DNA of 64,000 bases from Albidovulum sp. Lineage in GTDB: Bacteria > Pseudomonadota > Alphaproteobacteria > Rhodobacterales > Rhodobacteraceae. How positions within the stretch are numbered: the first letter of the stretch is position 1; each line of letters starts with the position of its first letter. This document shows positions 31,985 through 42,286 of this stretch, one piece after another. The stretch is taken from the NCBI GenBank assembly GCA_030837785.1, contig JAUQYA010000066.1:58766-122765 (forward strand), written 5' to 3'. Position numbers and translations under genes: made by a program. The notes beneath the pieces were generated by a model that saw nothing but the letters and a program-made list of their open reading frames with translations, did not search any database and had not been told where the DNA came from.

Positions 31985-34900
31985 TCAGCTGTTCTTCATG
32001 ATCTTCAGCGTGACGCTGCGCCCGCCCTTCACGTAGGTCAGTTCGCTGTCGCCGATCGCCGCGACCTGGCCGCCGTCGAGCCGGTCGCCGATCTTGACCT
32101 TGACGAGGCGCCCGTTGGGCATCCGGATCAGCGCGCGGCGGTTGGACGAGGAGCCGTAGACGCCGATCAGGTTGATCTTGCCGAGGTCGATGGCGTTCTT
32201 CACGGTCGCCTGCCGGGCCACCGTCACCGTCGTCGGCATGTTGGGCACGGTTTCGGTCGGTTCCGGCTCGTCGATCTCGGCCGGCGCCGGGGCGCTGGCC
32301 ACCGCGGGTTCGGGCGCGGGCGCTGCCGCCGGCTGCGACTCCGGCTGCGGCTGCGGCTCCGGCTCCGGCGCCGGGGGGGTGGCGACCGCGGCCGCGACGG
32401 CGGCCTCGACGGCCTTGGCAAGGCCGGACGGGCGTTCGGACGGCCGGCGCGAGGAGGCAACGGCAAGACGCGAGGCACTGGCCAGCGCCTCGGCTTCGGC
32501 GCGGGCGGCGGCTTCGGCGGCGGCGGCGACCGCCGCGGCCTGGGTGCGGGTGGCCTCGGCGCGCTGGACCACGGCCTCGGGCCGGATCTTCGGGCTGCGC
32601 GCCGCATGGGCGGGATCGACCGGCGGCGGCAGCGCGCCCTCCGTCGCGGCGGGGGGTACGGCGGGGGGCACGGCGGGGGGCACGGCGGGGGGCGCCGCCG
32701 CAGGTGCGGCCGGGTCGGCCGGTGCGGGGGCCGGTGCGGGGGCCGGTGCGGGGGCCGGGTCGGGCGCCGCCGCGGGTGCGGCCGGGTCGGGCGCGGGGGC
32801 CGCGGCGCGGGCTGCTGCCGCGCGGGCGACGATCGCTTCGGGCCGCAGCCGCGGCGTCTTCGCGGCATGGGCGGGATCGACCGGGTCCGGCAGGGGCGCG
32901 AGGGCCGGCGCGGCGGCGGATGCGGTGGCGGGCGCGGCTACCGGGGCGGCTGCCGGGGCGGCGGCGACGGCGGCGGGGCGGGGCGCGGCGGCGGGGACCA
33001 CCGGCGGGCGCCCGGCAATGAGCGTGAAGCCGTCGGGCGTGATCACGCCTTCGGGGGTGGCGACGATCCGGCCATCGGGGCCGAAGGTGATCACCGTGCC
33101 GAAGGGCGGCGGCAGCGGTTGCAGGTCGGGCGCGGCATCGCTCGGCGCGGCGGCAGACCCGGTCGCAAGCGTGCCGGGCGCCTCGGGAAGCTCCGCCCGG
33201 CCGGCGTCGGTTGCGGCCGCGAGGGCGGCGGCGCCGGAGGACTGGTCGTCGGCAAGGGTGGCGCCGGCTTGCGGGACGCCGGTCCAGACCGGGGGCGAGG
33301 TCTCGGCGGGCGGGGTGACGGCGGGCGGGGTGACGGCGGGCTGGGTGGTGACGGCCGGGGTGGTGACGGCCGGGGTGGTCGCGGCCTCGGGGGCCGTCAC
33401 CGCCCCCGGGTCGGCCTCGGGCGCGAGGGCCTCGGCAAGAGCCGCCGTGACGGCATCGGCCGGATCGGCTGGCGCGGGCGCGGGTGTTGCGGCGGTAGCG
33501 GGCGGGGCCGCTTCCGTTTCGGACGCCGGGGCGGGTTCCGGCCTGGGTGGGGGCGCGACGGCCTCCGGCGCCGGTTCGGCGGCCGCTGAAATTTCAGGAG
33601 CGCCGGTTTCGGCGGCGGCTCCGGCGCCTGCGGCGGGCGGGGTCTCGGCGGCGGTGTCCGCGCCGGCCGCCAGCGCCGTCTCCTCCGGCGCGCTCAGCGC
33701 CGACTGCGGTTGCGGCTCGGGGTCGGGGTCGGCCCCGGACCACACCGACCAGAGCGCGACGGCGGCCATCACGAGAACGAGGAGGGCGACCAGAACGAGG
33801 CCGAGGCGGGTGCGGCCGGGGGCGGCCCGACGGCCTTGACCGGACGGCGCGCCAGGAGCACCGGATGCGGCGGTGCCCTGCGCGCCCTGCCGCGGCTGCC
33901 GCCCCTGCCGCGCGCGCAACTGTGCCTGGGTGCCGTGGCGCGCTTCCGGCAGCGCGGTGAGGGCAGCCCGCCCCGGCCCTTTTCGCCGCGACGTTCCCTC
34001 GGCCTCGTCCTCCGCCGCCATGCCGGACTGCGGCACGTCGATGTCGGGCGCGGTGACGGCGAGGTCGGCGGCGGCGGGGCCGAGCCTGGGGGCGGGGCGC
34101 ACCACGGCCGGCTCGTCGGCGAGCAGATGCAGCCGCCCCGTCGCCTCGGCCAGAAGTGCCGCCGGGTCCGCCGCGGGTCCGCCGGACCGCCGCGAGGCGA
34201 AGGCGGGCACCTGTGGCCGGTCCGGCCCGGGCGCTGCGTCCGCCTCCGCGGCCGCGGGCTCCTCCGGGAGATCGTCGGCAAGATCGTCCACCGCGATGAA
34301 CGGCGCCTCGGCCACGGTGTCGCCCGCCGCGTCCGGAGCGGGCTCCGGGACGGGTTCGGCGGTGACCGCCTCGGGAACCGGCGCCGTTTCCGCCGGCGCG
34401 GGGGCCTGCATCTCGGGCTCCGCCGGCAGGGTGCCGGCCTCCGCGTCCGGCGCTGGCGTCTCGGTGCGCGCGGGGCTGGGTTCGGCGCCGGGTTCATCGT
34501 CGGGTTCGGCGGCCGGGATGTCCGATTCCGCCAACTCCTCGGCATCTGCCGCCACGGTTTCGGCTGCCGGAGGTTCGGTTTCGTCAGGCGCCGCCGGTCC
34601 GTCCGCCCCCCGCGGGGCCAGGGCGGCGGCGAGGGCGGGCGGCAGAGCGACGATCTGCACCGGATCCTGATCCCGGTCGAGCCGCGCGCCCTCGGGCAGA
34701 TGACCGGCCGCGCCCGCGGCCAAGCCAAAGAACGGCTCGCCCGCGAATCGGCCGGGCGCGGGACGCGCGACGAAGGCCACCGGGTTGAAGCCGCGGGTCT
34801 CGGCGAAGTCCTCCGCCTCGGCCAGCGTCACGCGGGCGACGACCGCGACCTGCATCGCCCCGCCGGCGCGCGACCAGTCGAAGGCAAGGTCCGCGACCGG

Positions 34901-35188
34901 ATAGGGGGTGCGCCCCTCGAGCGCGGCGGCGATCTGGGCACGGCGGCTGGCGGCGTCGGGGCCGGGCGCATCGACCTCGGTGTAGAGGATCTGCGACTCG
35001 GGCAGGATCAGCTTGGTGGCGACGCCTTCGGGGGCGAGCGCCTCGGCGCACGCGCGCAGGCCGGCGATGCGCGCCTCCAGATCCGGATCGTCGAAGCCGA
35101 CGCGGCCCAGCTCGGCCCAGCCGTCATCAAGCCGGTAGAGCAGCGTCAGGGCATCCTGAGAAAGGTCGAGCGCGAAAGCAGGCTTCAT
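31985..35188 (-). CDS. Large inner-membrane protein: GspL/PilM-like N-terminus, Pro/Ala linker, GspC/PilP-like C-terminus
   Basis: Residues 1-165 of this 1067-residue protein resemble the actin-like cytoplasmic part of GspL/PilM (FALDLSQDALTLLYR, KLILPESQILYTEV, ALEGRTPYPVADLAFDW, VAVVARVTLAEAEDFAE). A single hydrophobic span lies at about 460-485 (LGLVLVALLVLVMAAVALWSV). A long Ala/Pro/Glu-rich periplasmic linker follows, containing a duplicated block (PVDPAHAAKTPRLRPEAIV and PVDPAHAARSPKIRPEAVV). The last 75 residues resemble the GspC/PilP homology region (INLIGVYGSSSNRRALIRM, GRLVKVKIGDRLDGGQVAAI). No other secretion or pilus genes are nearby. Low-complexity members are sometimes misnamed as translation initiation factor 2. 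Confidence 0.7.
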   Translation of the reverse strand: MKPAFALDLSQDALTLLYRLDDGWAELGRVGFDDPDLEARIAGLRACAEALAPEGVATKLILPESQILYTEVDAPGPDAASRRAQIAAALEGRTPYPVADLAFDWSRAGGAMQVAVVARVTLAEAEDFAETRGFNPVAFVARPAPGRFAGEPFFGLAAGAAGHLPEGARLDRDQDPVQIVALPPALAAALAPRGADGPAAPDETEPPAAETVAADAEELAESDIPAAEPDDEPGAEPSPARTETPAPDAEAGTLPAEPEMQAPAPAETAPVPEAVTAEPVPEPAPDAAGDTVAEAPFIAVDDLADDLPEEPAAAEADAAPGPDRPQVPAFASRRSGGPAADPAALLAEATGRLHLLADEPAVVRPAPRLGPAAADLAVTAPDIDVPQSGMAAEDEAEGTSRRKGPGRAALTALPEARHGTQAQLRARQGRQPRQGAQGTAASGAPGAPSGQGRRAAPGRTRLGLVLVALLVLVMAAVALWSVWSGADPDPEPQPQSALSAPEETALAAGADTAAETPPAAGAGAAAETGAPEISAAAEPAPEAVAPPPRPEPAPASETEAAPPATAATPAPAPADPADAVTAALAEALAPEADPGAVTAPEAATTPAVTTPAVTTQPAVTPPAVTPPAETSPPVWTGVPQAGATLADDQSSGAAALAAATDAGRAELPEAPGTLATGSAAAPSDAAPDLQPLPPPFGTVITFGPDGRIVATPEGVITPDGFTLIAGRPPVVPAAAPRPAAVAAAPAAAPVAAPATASAAAPALAPLPDPVDPAHAAKTPRLRPEAIVARAAAARAAAPAPDPAAPAAAPDPAPAPAPAPAPAPADPAAPAAAPPAVPPAVPPAVPPAATEGALPPPVDPAHAARSPKIRPEAVVQRAEATRTQAAAVAAAAEAAARAEAEALASASRLAVASSRRPSERPSGLAKAVEAAVAAAVATPPAPEPEPQPQPESQPAAAPAPEPAVASAPAPAEIDEPEPTETVPNMPTTVTVARQATVKNAIDLGKINLIGVYGSSSNRRALIRMPNGRLVKVKIGDRLDGGQVAAIGDSELTYVKGGRSVTLKIMKNS
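32651..32756. repeat. 12-bp minisatellites inside the Pro/Ala linker gene
   Basis: Four 12-bp units (GGGGGGCACGGC type) run from 32651 to 32698 and encode repeated Ala-Val-Pro-Pro. Three units of GGTGCGGGGGCC at 32721-32756 encode repeated Ala-Pro. Both are in frame, so copy-number changes would alter linker length only. Confidence 0.8.
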
Positions 35189-35346
35189 TCCGGGGCAGGT
35201 AGCATGTGAGCGGCCGATCCCAAAGCCGCCGCTGTGTCGCGTTTCGTCCTAAAGCAGATTTTCGCCCAAGGGAAGCGGCCAGCCCAAGGATCGGCTTGCC
35301 GGCCGCGTCAGAAGAACGATGATCGGCGCCGACAACGGAGGTTTTC

Positions 35347-36051
35347 ATGCGCGCATTCAGTCTTTTCGCCACAATGGCCCTGGTGACCTTTCCGGCCCTG
35401 GCCGCCGAGATCCCGCCGGCGACGATCTCGGTGACCGGAGAGGGGCGGGTGGAGGCCGCGCCCGACATGGCGACGGCCGCGCTCGGCGTGCAGACCGATG
35501 CCGACACCGCCGCCGCGGCGATGGCGGAGAACTCCGCCAAGCTCGCCGCGGTGATCGACCGGCTCAAGGCCGCGGGGATCGAGCCGCGCGACATCCAGAC
35601 CTCGGGCCTCTCGCTCGGGCCGCGCTACGACTACAGCCAGCAGGACGGCACGCCGCCGCGGCTGGTCGGCTATTCGGCCTCGAACATGGTCACCGTGCGG
35701 GTGCGCGCGCTCGACACCGTCGGCGGCGTTCTCGACGGCGTGGTGTCGGGCGGCGCGAACACGCTGAACGGCCTCAGCTTCGGCATCGACGACGACCGGC
35801 CGCTGAAGGACGCGGCGCGGAAGGAGGCGGTGGCGGATGCGGCAGCCAAGGCCGCGCTCTATGCCGAGGCCGCCGGCGTGAAGCTCGGCCGGGTGATGTC
35901 GATCGCCGAGGCGGGGGGCAGCGCGCCGCCGATGCCGATGCCGATGGCGATGGAGGCAGGCTACGCCAAGGCCGCCGACATGCCGGTGGCGCCGGGCGAG
36001 CTGACCGTCTCGGCCCAGGTGTCGATGGTCTACGAGATCGCCGCGGAGTGA
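35347..36051 (+). CDS. SIMPL domain (DUF541) periplasmic protein
   Basis: This 234-residue protein has a signal peptide (residues 1-19, cleavage after ALA). SIMPL features are ISVTGEGRVEAAPDMATAALGV, NSAKLAAVIDRLKAAGIEPRDIQTSGLSLGPRYDY, NMVTVRVRALDTVGGVLDGVVSGGAN and a C-terminal beta-strand with VSAQVSMVYEI. SIMPL proteins form periplasmic oligomers in other bacteria; the physiological role is unclear. The Met/Pro-rich loop (APPMPMPMAMEAG) near 195-207 is a local oddity. Confidence 0.9.
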   Translation: MRAFSLFATMALVTFPALAAEIPPATISVTGEGRVEAAPDMATAALGVQTDADTAAAAMAENSAKLAAVIDRLKAAGIEPRDIQTSGLSLGPRYDYSQQDGTPPRLVGYSASNMVTVRVRALDTVGGVLDGVVSGGANTLNGLSFGIDDDRPLKDAARKEAVADAAAKAALYAEAAGVKLGRVMSIAEAGGSAPPMPMPMAMEAGYAKAADMPVAPGELTVSAQVSMVYEIAAE

Positions 36052-36089
36052 GGGGGGGGGGCGGCCCGGCCGCCCCGCCACCCGTCTCA

Positions 36090-36151
36090 GGCGCCCGTCT
36101 TGGGCGCCCGTCTTGGGCGCCTGTCTTGGGCGCCTGTCTTGGGCGACTGTC
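36090..36151. terminator. Tandem 13-bp repeats forming hairpins between converging genes
   Basis: About five copies of GGGCGCC(C/T)GTCTT run from 36090 to the metY stop. Adjacent units pair as GGCGCCC-GTCTT-GGGCGCC, a perfect 7-bp stem, and several registers are possible. The stretch lies between the SIMPL gene (plus) and metY (minus), so it may terminate both. The unit length is not a multiple of three. Confidence 0.6.
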
Positions 36152-37438
36152 TCAGGCGGTGGCCTTCGCCAGCGCCTGGTCGAGATCGGCGATGATGTCG
36201 TCGGCGTCCTCGATGCCGATGGAGACGCGCACGACGTTGGGCGCGGCGCCGGCCGCGATCTGTTGTTCGGGGCTGAGCTGGCGGTGCGTCGTCGAGGCCG
36301 AGTGGATGACCAGCGAGCGGGTGTCGCCGAGGTTCGCCACATGGCTGAAGAGCTGAAGCGAATCCACCAGCTTGACGCAGGCGTCGTAGCCGCCCTTGAC
36401 GGCGAAGGTGAAGAGCGCCCCGGCGCCCTTCGGGCAGATCCGTTTCGCCCGTTCGAAATAGGGCGAGGACGGCAGGCCGGCATAGGTCACGAAGTCCACG
36501 CGGGAGTCGTTCTCCAGCCATTCCGCGACCTTGCGGGCGTTGGCGACGTGCCGCTCCATCCTGAGCGACAGCGTCTCGATCCCCATCAGCGTGTAATGCG
36601 CGGCCTGCGGGTTCATCGTCATGCCGAGGTCGCGCAGGCCGATGGCGATGGAGTGGAAGGTGTAGGCGAGATGGCCGAAGGTCTCGTGGAACTTCAGCCC
36701 GTGATAGGCGGGCTCGGGCGCGGAGAGCGAGGGGAACCTGTCGCTGGCCGACCAGTCGAACTTGCCTGAATCGACGATGGCGCCGCCGGTCACGGTGCCG
36801 TTGCCGGTGAGATACTTGGTGGTGGAGTGGACCACGAGGGTCGCGCCCATCTCGATCGGGCGGCAGAGCCAGGGCGTGGCCGAGGTGTTGTCGACAATGA
36901 GCGGGATGCCCGCCCGGTCGCCGATCGCGGCGATGGCGGGGATGTCGGTGACGTAGCCGCCGGGGTTGGCGATGGATTCGCAGAAGAGCGCGCGGGTGTC
37001 GCCGTCGATCGCCGCCTCGACTGCCTTGATGTCGTCGAAGTCGACGAACCGCGCCGACCAGCCGAAGCGTTTGATCGTCTGGCTGAACTGCGTCACCGTC
37101 CCGCCGTAAAGCCTTGTGGAGACGACGATGTTTCGCCCCGGCCCCATCAGCGGGAAGAGCGCCATGATCTGCGCCGCGTGGCCCGAGGAACAGCAGACCG
37201 CGCCTGCGCCGCCTTCCAGCGTCGCGATCCGTTCGGCCAGCGCCGAGACGGTGGGGTTGGTCAGGCGCGAGTAGAGGTAGCCGACTTCCTGGAGGTTGAA
37301 GAGCGCCGCCGCGTGGTCGGCATCGCGGAAGACATAGGCGGTGGTCTGGTAGATCGGCACCTGCCGCGCGCCGGTCGCCGGGTCGGGCCGGGCGCCCGCG
37401 TGGATCTGCAGCGTGTCGAATCCGTAGCTTCTGGTCAT
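36152..37438 (-). CDS. metY: O-acetylhomoserine aminocarboxypropyltransferase (sulfhydrylase)
   Basis: This 428-residue PLP enzyme makes homocysteine (or methionine) from O-acetylhomoserine and sulfide (or methanethiol). It starts with YGFDTLQIHAGARPDPATGARQVPIYQTTAY, the family start. It also has SRLTNPTVSALAERIATLEGG and the PLP lysine K208 in HSTTKYLTGNG. The C-terminal SPYFERAKRICPKGAGALFTF and the size near 430 residues separate it from cystathionine gamma-synthase (about 385). The stop abuts the 13-bp repeat array. Confidence 0.93.
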   Translation of the reverse strand: MTRSYGFDTLQIHAGARPDPATGARQVPIYQTTAYVFRDADHAAALFNLQEVGYLYSRLTNPTVSALAERIATLEGGAGAVCCSSGHAAQIMALFPLMGPGRNIVVSTRLYGGTVTQFSQTIKRFGWSARFVDFDDIKAVEAAIDGDTRALFCESIANPGGYVTDIPAIAAIGDRAGIPLIVDNTSATPWLCRPIEMGATLVVHSTTKYLTGNGTVTGGAIVDSGKFDWSASDRFPSLSAPEPAYHGLKFHETFGHLAYTFHSIAIGLRDLGMTMNPQAAHYTLMGIETLSLRMERHVANARKVAEWLENDSRVDFVTYAGLPSSPYFERAKRICPKGAGALFTFAVKGGYDACVKLVDSLQLFSHVANLGDTRSLVIHSASTTHRQLSPEQQIAAGAAPNVVRVSIGIEDADDIIADLDQALAKATA

Positions 37439-37522
37439 GGCGGGCTCCCTCGTTCCTGACGGGGCGCGACGTTAGGTCAGTTTCTGCGCCTGCACAACGG
37501 GAATCGGGGGCGTTCGCGGGGG

Positions 37523-38953
<1,431 letters not shown>

Positions 38954-39188
38954 CCTGTTCGGGGCCGGTCCACCCGCGACAGGTTGCGCCGCCGGGCGGC
39001 GATTTCAAGAGGGCGGCGGGCCTGGAGCCTGTCCGACCGACAGTGAATCGCCGGCAATCTGGAAAGAAGGGCGGCACCCGCCCCGACGGGGGGGGCGAGA
39101 AGCGCCCGCCCGGTGGAGGCGGGGGGCGCTGCCCGTGGCAGGCCGCGGGCGGACGGCTGCGGCGCCTTCAACGCGAAGCAGACGGGCG

Positions 39189-40184
39189 CTACCGCATCCA
39201 GAGGCCCGCGCGCTTGATCGTGTTGCGGATCACCTGTTCGCGGCGGGGGAGGTTCTCGCGGTCGAACAGCGCGCGGATCTTCGCGCCGCGGTGCTGGTAG
39301 ACGATTTTCTTCAGTGGCTCGTGGTCCTTCAGCACCCTCTTGACCGGATTGGGCGCGGTCACCTCCTCCAGCACCGCCACGGCGCGGTCGCTTTCGCGGG
39401 CGTAGAGGAGCGGGAAGGTGCGGTAGTGGCAGGTCACCTCGCCGTCGAGCCCGGCAAGTTCCGGCCCCGGCCGGCCACCGCCGAGGGAATGGATCACGAG
39501 CGGCAGCGCCACCTGGTCGAGCCAGGGGTCAAGCGGCTGGCAGACAAGCGCCTCCGGCGGGTCGTCGCGGATCGAAAGGGCATAGTCGAGGAAGCGCTGC
39601 CCGAACGCGCGGGGACAGGGCCCGAAGAACCAGCCGGCGTTGAAGTAGAGGTAGCGTTCCCAGTATTCGTCGGGCTGCGAAAGGTCGAGCGAGGCGGCGA
39701 AGTCGAGCCCGAAGCGGTCGTAGAGCGACGTCCAGGTGGCGGTGTAGCCCGGCCCGTAGAGCTCGATCACCGGCCAGGTGCCCTCGCGCCGCATCGAGGC
39801 CGCGGGGCGGGCGAAATCGAAGGGCACCGAGGACAGCGGGCCGGTGACCAGCGTGTCGGTGTCGAGAAAGAGGAAAGGCTCGCCCCCGGGCGCGGCGAGA
39901 AGCGCCTCGATCTTGTTGCCGTAGGGATAGTCCGCGCCGAAGTGGCGCGCCTCGAAGGGGACGACCTCGGCCCCGGACTTTTCCAGAAGCGCGCGGACCG
40001 GGGCGGGCAGGCGCGGGTCGCCCGGCCATCTGCCCCCCGGCCGGGGTTCGAGGACGATCAGGCGGCCGGCAAAACCGGGGTCCGAGGCGCGAAGCGATGC
40101 CGCGAGCACCACCGCCTCGAAGCCGAGCCGGCCGGCCTGGCCGACGCAGAGGATGTTGAACCGCTGCCCCTCGCCTGTGGTCAT
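39189..40184 (-). CDS. GT-A-type glycosyltransferase-like protein
   Basis: This 331-residue cytoplasmic protein has FNILCVGQAGRLGFEAVVLAASLRA at the start and a DxD-type metal/sugar-nucleotide motif in EPFLFLDTDTLVTGPL (about residues 103-118). KIEALLAAPGGE precedes it and YFNAGWFFGPCPRAFG follows (about 180-195), the order seen in GT8-like and other GT-A enzymes. The C-terminus is basic and helical. The acceptor is unknown. A 12-bp tandem repeat precedes the gene. Confidence 0.7.
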   Translation of the reverse strand: MTTGEGQRFNILCVGQAGRLGFEAVVLAASLRASDPGFAGRLIVLEPRPGGRWPGDPRLPAPVRALLEKSGAEVVPFEARHFGADYPYGNKIEALLAAPGGEPFLFLDTDTLVTGPLSSVPFDFARPAASMRREGTWPVIELYGPGYTATWTSLYDRFGLDFAASLDLSQPDEYWERYLYFNAGWFFGPCPRAFGQRFLDYALSIRDDPPEALVCQPLDPWLDQVALPLVIHSLGGGRPGPELAGLDGEVTCHYRTFPLLYARESDRAVAVLEEVTAPNPVKRVLKDHEPLKKIVYQHRGAKIRALFDRENLPRREQVIRNTIKRAGLWMR

Positions 40185-40210
40185 CCGCCCGCCTCTCCCT
40201 GCCTCTCCGT

Positions 40211-40250
40211 CCGGTCATCGGTCCGGCCATCGGTCCGGCCATCGGGCCGG
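40211..40250. repeat. 12-bp tandem repeat (CCGGCCATCGGT), about 3.3 copies
   Basis: Three consecutive units at 40211-40222, 40223-40234 and 40235-40246 plus a partial fourth stand 27 bases upstream of the glycosyltransferase start and downstream of the Crp/Fnr gene, which is on the same strand. No function is visible. Confidence 0.75.
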
Positions 40251-40307
40251 CAGACTATCCCAGCCGTCCGGGCGGCGGAACGGAAATCCGCCGCGGTTCC
40301 CCAGGCA

Positions 40308-41009
40308 TCAGGCGGCCGCCCAGGACTGGGCGGGATCGGTTTCGACGTAGCTGCGCAGCGCCGCCACGTCGTCGATGACGACGCGGTTGACGCGGACGGA
40401 AACGCCGAGGCCGCGCAACCGCCCGATCGCCCGCGACAGGCTTTCGGGTTTCATCCCCAGATGCCCCGCGATCAGGTGCTTCTCGTAGGGAAGGTCGACC
40501 TCGCAGGGGCCTTCGTCGGCATCGCAGAGCGTCATCAGGAAATGCGTCAGGCGCTGCGCGCCACTCTGCACCTTCAGTCGTTCCACCTCTGCCAGGAGCG
40601 AATCGAGGCTTTGCGCGGTGGCCGAGACGATGGCCGAGGTCAGTTCCCCGCGGGCGGCGCGGCAGGTGTCGAGCCCGGTCACGTCGATCAGCAGAAGCCG
40701 CACATCCGTCGCGGCCTGGGCGCAGACGCGATGGCACTCGCCGCGCAGCGCGGCAAGCTCCTCGAAGCTGCGCCCGGCGGCACAGAGGTCGACGATCGCC
40801 TCGCAACCCGAGGGCGCGATGCGGTAGAGCTTCACCAGCCCGCTGACGACGATCTTGAGGCTCCGGGCGGTTTCGCCCTGGATGAAGAGGGTGCTGCCGC
40901 GCGGAAAACTGCGAACGCGCGCCTTCGACAGCAGGCAGGCCCGCACCGGCTCCGACAGTGTGGACAGGACCGGAGACCGTTTCGCGGTCTGGATATCTGC
41001 ATGAATCAC
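40308..41009 (-). CDS. Crp/Fnr-family regulator, Dnr/FNR-like DNA specificity
   Basis: This 233-residue protein has an N-terminal cyclic-nucleotide-type sensor fold (FPRGSTLFIQGETARSLKIVVSGLVKLYRIAPSG) and a C-terminal winged helix with the recognition segment LGMKPESLSRAIGRLR. The E-S-x-x-R pattern is that of FNR/Dnr proteins that read TTGAT half-sites. It lacks the N-terminal cysteine cluster of oxygen-sensing FNR, so a Dnr/NnrR-like redox or NO sensor is more likely. A perfect FNR box stands 58 bases upstream of its start. Confidence 0.85.
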   Translation of the reverse strand: MIHADIQTAKRSPVLSTLSEPVRACLLSKARVRSFPRGSTLFIQGETARSLKIVVSGLVKLYRIAPSGCEAIVDLCAAGRSFEELAALRGECHRVCAQAATDVRLLLIDVTGLDTCRAARGELTSAIVSATAQSLDSLLAEVERLKVQSGAQRLTHFLMTLCDADEGPCEVDLPYEKHLIAGHLGMKPESLSRAIGRLRGLGVSVRVNRVVIDDVAALRSYVETDPAQSWAAA

Positions 41010-41066
41010 TGTCGGCCCTCCTGTTCGCGCAAAAGGTCAAGCTAGACCGTATCGGCAGGCGGGAGT

Positions 41067-41080
41067 TTGATTCAAATCAA
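41067..41080 (-). promoter_or_regulatory. Perfect FNR/Dnr box (TTGAT-N4-ATCAA)
   Basis: TTGATTCAAATCAA is a perfect dyad with the consensus of FNR/Dnr-type sites. Its centre is about 64 bases before the ATG of the Crp/Fnr gene at 41009, a usual activator distance. It overlaps the last codons of the lysR gene. Confidence 0.75.
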
Positions 41081-42016
41081 GGTTGTGGATGCGGGGGCCG
41101 GCGCCCCGAACTCGCCGGCGATCCAGCCCAGAAAGAGCTTCGTCGCGGCGGTGGGCTCGCGCCCGGCGGGAATCACGACATGGAAGCGCCCCTCGGTGAC
41201 CAGCCGCGCCGCGCCGAGCCCGACCAGCCGCCCCGCCTGGAGGTGGCCCGAAAGCAGCATCGCCCAGCCGAGCGCCACGCCCTCGCCGTTCACCGCGGCC
41301 TCGATCGAGTCGGTGTAGTGGTTGAAGCGCAGCCGGCTCTGGTCCGACGCCTTGCCGATCGCCGGGCCGAGGCCCACGGCCTGGGCCCAACTCTTCCAGG
41401 TCAGCCAGGCCGGGTTGACGATGTCGGAGGTAAGAAGCGGCAGGCGGGCGAGATCGGCCGAAAGCGGCTCCAGCCCCAGCCGGTGCAGGAGCTTCGGGCT
41501 GCAGACCGGGAAGACCTCGTCGGGCTGGCTGGCGATGCTCTGGCCGTCGGGGAAGGGCGCGGTGCCGAAACGGATGACCACGTCGAGCCGGTCGCGCCTG
41601 AGGTCGGTCGCGCTGTCGTCGGCGATGAGCTTGAGCTTGATCTCGGGGTGCGCGGCGCGGAACGCCGACAGGCGCGGCAGGATCCAGAGGTGGCTGAAGG
41701 CGAGTGTTGCGCCGACCGTCACGGTGTCTGCCACATGGGGTTGCCGGATCGCCTCGATCATCTCGGCCATGCCGGAAAACGCCCCGGTGACGGTGGCGGC
41801 CAGCGCCGCGCCGGATTGCGTCAGGACGACCTTGCGGTGGGCGCGGACGAAGAGCGCGGTGTTCAGGTCGTTCTCGAGGAGCCTGATCTGGCGGCTGACC
41901 GCGGCCTGGGTCACGCCAAGCTCGGCCGCGGCCTGGGTGAAACTGCCCAGCCGCGCCGCCGCCTCGAAGGTGGCAAGCGCGTTCATCGACGGAATGCTGC
42001 GGCGAAGCGACGGCAT
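41072..42016 (-). CDS. LysR-family transcriptional regulator (GcvA-like)
   Basis: This 314-residue protein has an N-terminal winged helix (residues 10-70: MNALATFEAAARLGSFTQAAAELGVTQAAVSRQIRLLE) and a type 2 periplasmic-binding-protein effector domain (VTVGATLAFSHLWILPRLSAFRAAHPEI, LDVVIRFGTAPFPDGQ, GEGVALGWAMLLSGHLQAGRL). It is the GcvA-like subgroup by pattern. ATG 42016 is chosen; the frame stays open far upstream on the complement of the mttB gene, but those codons are not LysR-like. It is divergent from mttB and probably controls it. Confidence 0.9.
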   Translation of the reverse strand: MPSLRRSIPSMNALATFEAAARLGSFTQAAAELGVTQAAVSRQIRLLENDLNTALFVRAHRKVVLTQSGAALAATVTGAFSGMAEMIEAIRQPHVADTVTVGATLAFSHLWILPRLSAFRAAHPEIKLKLIADDSATDLRRDRLDVVIRFGTAPFPDGQSIASQPDEVFPVCSPKLLHRLGLEPLSADLARLPLLTSDIVNPAWLTWKSWAQAVGLGPAIGKASDQSRLRFNHYTDSIEAAVNGEGVALGWAMLLSGHLQAGRLVGLGAARLVTEGRFHVVIPAGREPTAATKLFLGWIAGEFGAPAPASTTLI

Positions 42017-42286
42017 CGCGGACCCTTTTCGATCCTGTCCGATCCATAACCTGAAGTCATCCATCCGTCGAGCATTTCTGCCGTTGAGCGGGGCCGCCGC
42101 CGGGGCGATTTTCGTCGCAGCCTTCAGGCAACCTGCCCGCCCGCGGGGCGCGGTGACCTTGGCGGTCTGAAAGGCGCAGCGGCCGCCGCGGCCGATGTCG
42201 CAAAATCGCGGGCGGGCTTCGCCCCGGTGACTGTGCGCAACGCAATTCCCGACGCTTGGTGGCGTCATACTCCAGACGGGAGAGAC

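Noticed and set aside
30269..33589. 1106-codon open frame on the plus strand
   Set aside because: Antisense to the antiporter and the Pro/Ala linker gene; low-complexity Gly/Arg translation.
36090..36151. Possible CRISPR-like repeat array
   Set aside because: Units are 13 bp with no unique spacers and no cas genes; they form terminator-like stems.
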